Origin: an uncultured Aquimarina sp.
Lineage (GTDB): Bacteria > Bacteroidota > Bacteroidia > Flavobacteriales > Flavobacteriaceae
DNA length: 58,413 nucleotides
Direction: 5' to 3'
Assembly (NCBI GenBank): GCA_947489195.1
Contig: CANLCT010000026.1
Span: forward strand, 1 to 58,413
The notes under the pieces were generated by a model. It did not search any database, was not told the origin of the DNA, and saw only the letters and a list, made by a program, of their open reading frames with translations. The position numbers were made by a program, and so were the translations under genes. This document shows, one piece after another, positions 54,231 through 58,413 of this stretch (position 1 is its first letter; the number at the start of each line of letters is the position of its first letter).

Positions 54231-57200
54231 TTAAAATCCTATATTTAATGATAATGACCCTGATGAAGGTACTGGTAATGCCGATCCTCCTGTATTAAAA
54301 AATTCTGGGTCTTGACCATTTAATCTTTCATCTGAATAAATTAAAAACAGGTTTTCAAATGTTAATTTTAAGCCTGCAGAAGATAATCTCAATTTTTTAC
54401 AAAAATCACTTGGCACTCTATAGCCTAATGATATTGCTCTCATACGCACATAACTTCCATCAACTACTCTTAAATCGCTTAAATTGTACAAACTGTAAGC
54501 ATTATCGCGAATTACTAATTGAGAATTTGCTCCTACAAATCCATTCAAATTTTCAAGTGCTGTTTGCGCGTCTATTATAGCAGGAATATTTGTTCTGTTT
54601 TCATCTCCTGGTAATCTCCATCTATTAGCTAGTTCAGGAGGCAAAGAGCTTAAATCACTATAACTAGGAGCAAATCCACCTCTAAGTCTGATTTTATAGT
54701 CGAATTTAAAAGAAACCGTTCCTGATAGTGTAAAACCTTTGTAAGTAAATGTATTAGTAAAACCACCTGCACCTCTTGGTTGTGTAGGCCCTTCGTATTT
54801 CAATATTTTTTCAATATCTTCTCTACTTTGTATATCAATATTTGTTACTCTTTCTCCATCAGCATCAAAAAATGTTGGAATTCCCAATTCATTTAAACCT
54901 GCAAAACGAGTAGAATATATGGCCGAAATTTCTCTACCTTCAAATGGAGTTCCTCCAGTTCTGAAAAAGTCTACTAAACGTGGCTCAAAACTAATGCTTT
55001 CTATCTTTTCTTTGTTGTAACCCACATTAAAATTTGTAGTCCAACTAAAATTTTTGTTTTTAACATTCACGGTTGTAAGTGCAAACTCATAACCTTCAGA
55101 TTTTAGGGTTAAAAAATTTCCGTCTTTTTGGGCAAATCCACCTACAGCATTTGTTCGTACACGACCTATTAAATCAAATGAATTACGTGAATAATAACCT
55201 ACCTCACCAGCAATACGATCATTAAATAAAGAATATTCGATACCTGTACTAAACTCTTCAAGTTTTTCGAAAGTTAAATCATTATTCACCAATGATTGGA
55301 TCTCATTTATACTTCCTCTATCAAAAGGGCGTAAAGGAACTTCACTGGTCACATTCAATGAAGAACCTGCTTGAGGTGTTTGACTACCTTCTAAATCATC
55401 TCCACTTAAACGCGCTACACTGGCTAAAGGACCTCTATCACCTGTTAATCCATAAGTTGCTTTAAGCTTTAAGAAATTGATCCAATTGGAATTGAAAAAA
55501 TCTTCGTTACTCAATGTCCAAGCCCCACTTATATTATAACTTGTTAAATAACGTGCATTACGTGATGAACCTTGTAAATTTGATCCATCTCTACGTAAGG
55601 TTCCATTAAATGTGTATCGGTTGTCATAATTATATCCAACACTTCCAAAAAAACCAACAAAATGATCTGTAAAATCATTGATTCTAAAATATTGGTCGTT
55701 ATTATTAGTAATTAAATCAATTACATTTTCATCTGAATTTACAACTAAACCATTATCAAATGAAATTCCAAATCCATCAAAGGTTCTGGTATTTCGTTTA
55801 GTAACTCTAATTTCCTGTCCTGCTAGAATTGAAAATTCGTGAATATCATTAATTTTTGGATTCCAATTAAATGAATTTCTGAAATATGAATAATTCAACA
55901 CATCTTCACTAAAAATATTAATTCCTCCTTCGGATAATACAGAAAATGGTGGAACAAATAGTCTGTTGGGGTCTTGAAATAAAAATGGATTTATAGGAGC
56001 TATTACACCTTCATCAGCTCTATATGCTTCTGCTTGATTTGAAGTATCTTTTATTATATGATCTCTTTGTGTAATAACCCTTCTTAAATTTGCTAAAGAT
56101 GTAAAAGTTAAATTATCTTTTATTTTATAGTCTAATGAGACTTGTGAACTTAAGTCTGTTACATCAATATCGATAAAATTGTTATCTAACTCATGAAGTA
56201 TATTAAATGGTGCAAAATTTCTTCTAAAAAATTGAAGGTTACCATTTTCATCAAAAGGAGTTACACTTCTGGCATTTGACAAAGCAAAATTATATGGATT
56301 TATATCAAAGCCTCTTTCAAATTGACCAGTAAGCAAATTAAATGTTCGATCAGTAGTCCCTGGAGTTCTTTGATCCCTAATATTTGCAGATAAAGTAGCA
56401 CTTAGAGATACGTTAGGTGATAAATTAAAACGCGTATTTAACCTTGTAGTTATTCGTTCTGTTTTATTTCCAATAGACTGACCTTCATCATTTAAATAAC
56501 TCATAGAAAAGAAATATAATGCGTTATCACCTCCTCCAGATACACTTAATGAATGAGTTTGTTGTAAAGCAAGTTGTTTAAACAATAATTTAAACCAATC
56601 TGTATTTGCCGTTTGGAATCGCAGTAATTCAGCATCCGAAAGTGTTCCATTTACTCCAACAGCAACATCATTGGTTCTTCTATTTACAAAATAATTCCCT
56701 ATAGCACCAAAAGAGTTCGCTCTTTGAAAATTTGTAATTTGAAATATACTTTTATCTACTTGCTCTCTGTATATTTCAAATTCTTGTTGTGAGTTCAACA
56801 CACTAAAAGTATCATAATTTGGTCTAAATCTATAGGATGAAGTGTTGCTATAGTTTACAACAACCTTTCCCTTTTTTCCTTTTTTTGTTGTAATAACTAT
56901 TACTCCATTTTTAGCCCTAGCACCATAAATAGCTGTTGCCGAGGCGTCCTTTAAAATAGAAAACGTAGCAATATCTTCGGGATTAATCCCTGCAATAGCC
57001 GAACCAATTAATGAATTCACATTTCCAGAAGCCAAAGCTTCTCTAGGTACTTCAACATTATCTTCTAATATTACTCCATCAACCACCCAAATTGGGTTAT
57101 TGTTTCCGTTAATTGAAGTATTCCCTCTAATTCGTATACGGGGAGAAGCTCCAAAAGAACCAGAAACATTATCAACAATTACTCCTGCATCTCTAGCTTC

Positions 57201-57740
57201 TAACAATCGAGCTGGATCTGTTACACCTTCAATTTTTACTTCATCTAATTTTAGTTTTGTTGCTGTTCCAGCAAATATCTTTCTATCGATAGTTTTATAT
57301 CCATCGGTAATTAATACTTCATTTAAACTTTCAACAGCCTCTATTAATGTTACTGTTAAATTAGATTCTGTAGTTTCGGTAATGGTTATTGATTGCTTTT
57401 CATAACCTAAATAACTAATGGTTAAAACTGATCCAATAGTTGCATCAATATCAAATTTACCATCAAAATCGGTTACAGTACCTTTATTAGTTCCTTCAAT
57501 AAATACCGTTACTCCTGGTAAAACAGCTTGGTTAGCATCTATAATGGTTCCTTTAATAGTTATTGATTGTTGTATTTTTTTTTGAGGAGCATTATTTACT
57601 ATTAGATTAGTGTGATAATTTTTACTGTTTTCATGAGCTATTGCTCCATTTATATAAAAAATAAAGCAGGGCAAAATTACTTTTGCGCTACTTAAATTAT
57701 AATTAAAAGGAAAAAAAAGTTTTTTATTATTTTTTTTCAT
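54231..57740 (-). CDS. SusC/RagA-family TonB-dependent transporter (second locus)
   Basis: The protein has 1169 residues from the ATG at 57740; an ATG two codons upstream is equally possible. A long N-terminal region precedes the carboxypeptidase-D-like domain (IKGTIIDANQAVLPGVTVFIEGTNKG), followed by plug (ARDAGVIVDNVSGSFGASPRIRIRGN, DASATAIYGARAKNGVIVITTKKG) and barrel ending SLSLNIGF. The operon has no glycosidase, so its substrate may be a peptide, a metal complex or a glycan processed elsewhere. It is preceded by about 670 bases of non-coding DNA. Confidence 0.94.
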   Translation of the reverse strand: MKKNNKKLFFPFNYNLSSAKVILPCFIFYINGAIAHENSKNYHTNLIVNNAPQKKIQQSITIKGTIIDANQAVLPGVTVFIEGTNKGTVTDFDGKFDIDATIGSVLTISYLGYEKQSITITETTESNLTVTLIEAVESLNEVLITDGYKTIDRKIFAGTATKLKLDEVKIEGVTDPARLLEARDAGVIVDNVSGSFGASPRIRIRGNTSINGNNNPIWVVDGVILEDNVEVPREALASGNVNSLIGSAIAGINPEDIATFSILKDASATAIYGARAKNGVIVITTKKGKKGKVVVNYSNTSSYRFRPNYDTFSVLNSQQEFEIYREQVDKSIFQITNFQRANSFGAIGNYFVNRRTNDVAVGVNGTLSDAELLRFQTANTDWFKLLFKQLALQQTHSLSVSGGGDNALYFFSMSYLNDEGQSIGNKTERITTRLNTRFNLSPNVSLSATLSANIRDQRTPGTTDRTFNLLTGQFERGFDINPYNFALSNARSVTPFDENGNLQFFRRNFAPFNILHELDNNFIDIDVTDLSSQVSLDYKIKDNLTFTSLANLRRVITQRDHIIKDTSNQAEAYRADEGVIAPINPFLFQDPNRLFVPPFSVLSEGGINIFSEDVLNYSYFRNSFNWNPKINDIHEFSILAGQEIRVTKRNTRTFDGFGISFDNGLVVNSDENVIDLITNNNDQYFRINDFTDHFVGFFGSVGYNYDNRYTFNGTLRRDGSNLQGSSRNARYLTSYNISGAWTLSNEDFFNSNWINFLKLKATYGLTGDRGPLASVARLSGDDLEGSQTPQAGSSLNVTSEVPLRPFDRGSINEIQSLVNNDLTFEKLEEFSTGIEYSLFNDRIAGEVGYYSRNSFDLIGRVRTNAVGGFAQKDGNFLTLKSEGYEFALTTVNVKNKNFSWTTNFNVGYNKEKIESISFEPRLVDFFRTGGTPFEGREISAIYSTRFAGLNELGIPTFFDADGERVTNIDIQSREDIEKILKYEGPTQPRGAGGFTNTFTYKGFTLSGTVSFKFDYKIRLRGGFAPSYSDLSSLPPELANRWRLPGDENRTNIPAIIDAQTALENLNGFVGANSQLVIRDNAYSLYNLSDLRVVDGSYVRMRAISLGYRVPSDFCKKLRLSSAGLKLTFENLFLIYSDERLNGQDPEFFNTGGSALPVPSSGSLSLNIGF

Positions 57741-58413
57741 ATGCATTTTTAGTTAATAGTTAATTTCTGGGGTTAATTTTATCCTATTTCAGTTCATTGG
57801 CAACGAGTTCTTATTATTTTAAATTAATAGACTTTAATTTTTTAGAATTTAGACTTGAAATTTATAGTGTCAACTTCGACTACCTAAGTAGTCTGTATTA
57901 TTAGTAGTAAAATAATTTCACATAAAACTATCCTCTTTAAATACATCTAAATGAAATTACACAAACATAATCTTTGAACTATTTTGTTCTATACAAAGAA
58001 ATTCATGAAGTATTCAAACTGAATTATAAGTAAGCTTTTTCCTTATTTTAACTTAAAACCTTAATAAAAAATCCAAATATGATGCAAATCTATAATATAA
58101 TTTGTCTTATAGCTTTTTCAAATTGTTAAAAAAAACCAAACAAATTTTATCACTCAAATAAATTTTTAATTAGAATAACAGATTCTTAAATTAATTTATA
58201 TATATTTTATTACTGAAATTTTTTAATCTATTTTATTATGTATGCATAATAAAATAAGTATAAATACTTAAAAAAACATTGTAGTAATTTTTTTAAGATA
58301 TGGAAAGAAAAATTGATTTTTGAATATAAATTGACTTAATTAACGTGAGTTCGATTTAACTTATACCGATATTAGGTAAAAAATCTTGAATTTTAATACC
58401 AGGCTTTTTGTCA
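57741..58413. other. Long non-coding region upstream of the second SusC
   Basis: About 670 very AT-rich bases without a credible gene. Structures seen: a 6-bp inverted repeat GACTAC-CTAA-GTAGTC (57878-57893), about 140 bases upstream of SusC; a perfect 12-bp inverted repeat TATTTTATTATG / CATAATAAAATA with a 4-base spacer (58229-58256); and an AACCCCAGAAATTAAC stretch close to the SusC start. These are candidate regulatory sites or, for the second, the terminator of a gene beyond the edge. Confidence 0.4.

Overview
The window is AT-rich, gene-dense DNA from a Bacteroidota bacterium, most likely a marine flavobacterium. The reasons are two SusC/SusD pairs, a hybrid two-component regulator of the polysaccharide-utilisation type, proteins with C-terminal type IX secretion (T9SS) sorting domains, promoter elements of the TAnnTTTG class, weak ribosome binding sites, and many characteristic flavobacterial lipoproteins. 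No rRNA, CRISPR array or complete insertion sequence was seen.

Layout. (1) 1-2.6 kb looks like the end of an integrated element: a DEIH-box ATPase/helicase fragment interrupted by a stop codon, a tyrosine integrase and a YegP-like small protein, lying against the 3' end of a tRNA-Arg. (2) 2.67-2.97 kb is a tRNA cluster, Ser(GCT)-Pro(TGG)-Arg(TCT), on the minus strand with its own promoter and terminator. (3) 3.4-10.7 kb is mostly housekeeping: a secreted protein of unknown function, a PhyH-type dioxygenase, an EamA exporter, DUF2461, the cysE-cysM pair, DUF1801 and a TauE-like permease. (4) 10.7-39 kb is one large polysaccharide utilisation locus (PUL). On the minus strand, in transcription order, it holds kduI, a DUF4861 lipoprotein, the hybrid two-component regulator, a surface lipoprotein, SusC, SusD, a GH88 unsaturated uronyl hydrolase, a right-handed beta-helix protein (DUF4955-like), a three-gene TRAP transporter, GH43, a small secreted protein, GH2 and a second beta-propeller glycosidase. 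Two T9SS-secreted proteins, one of them a beta-helix, diverge from kduI. (5) 39-47.3 kb is housekeeping again: PepD, DUF3810, DUF2853, a menaquinone block (hotdog thioesterase, isochorismate synthase, MenD), an FMN reductase, a DinB-like protein and an alpha/beta hydrolase. (6) 47.5-50.3 kb is the xylB-xylA operon. (7) 50.4-57.7 kb is a second SusC/SusD operon ending in a zinc-metallopeptidase-like lipoprotein and a DUF4302 lipoprotein, with no carbohydrate enzyme.

How the main PUL probably works (inference from families): secreted beta-helix enzymes cut a uronic-acid polysaccharide. SusC/SusD and the surface lipoprotein import oligomers. GH88 removes the unsaturated uronate, while GH43, GH2 and the propeller enzyme trim neutral sugars. 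The TRAP system, which has the conserved carboxylate-binding arginine, carries the acidic product across the inner membrane, and KduI isomerises it. No sulfatase is present, so a non-sulfated or lightly sulfated substrate is likeliest; its identity cannot be fixed from sequence. Two near-identical elements (AAAAAACT[T]ATTTACCCC) face outward in the kduI/T9SS divergent region and are the best candidate sites for a PUL regulator.
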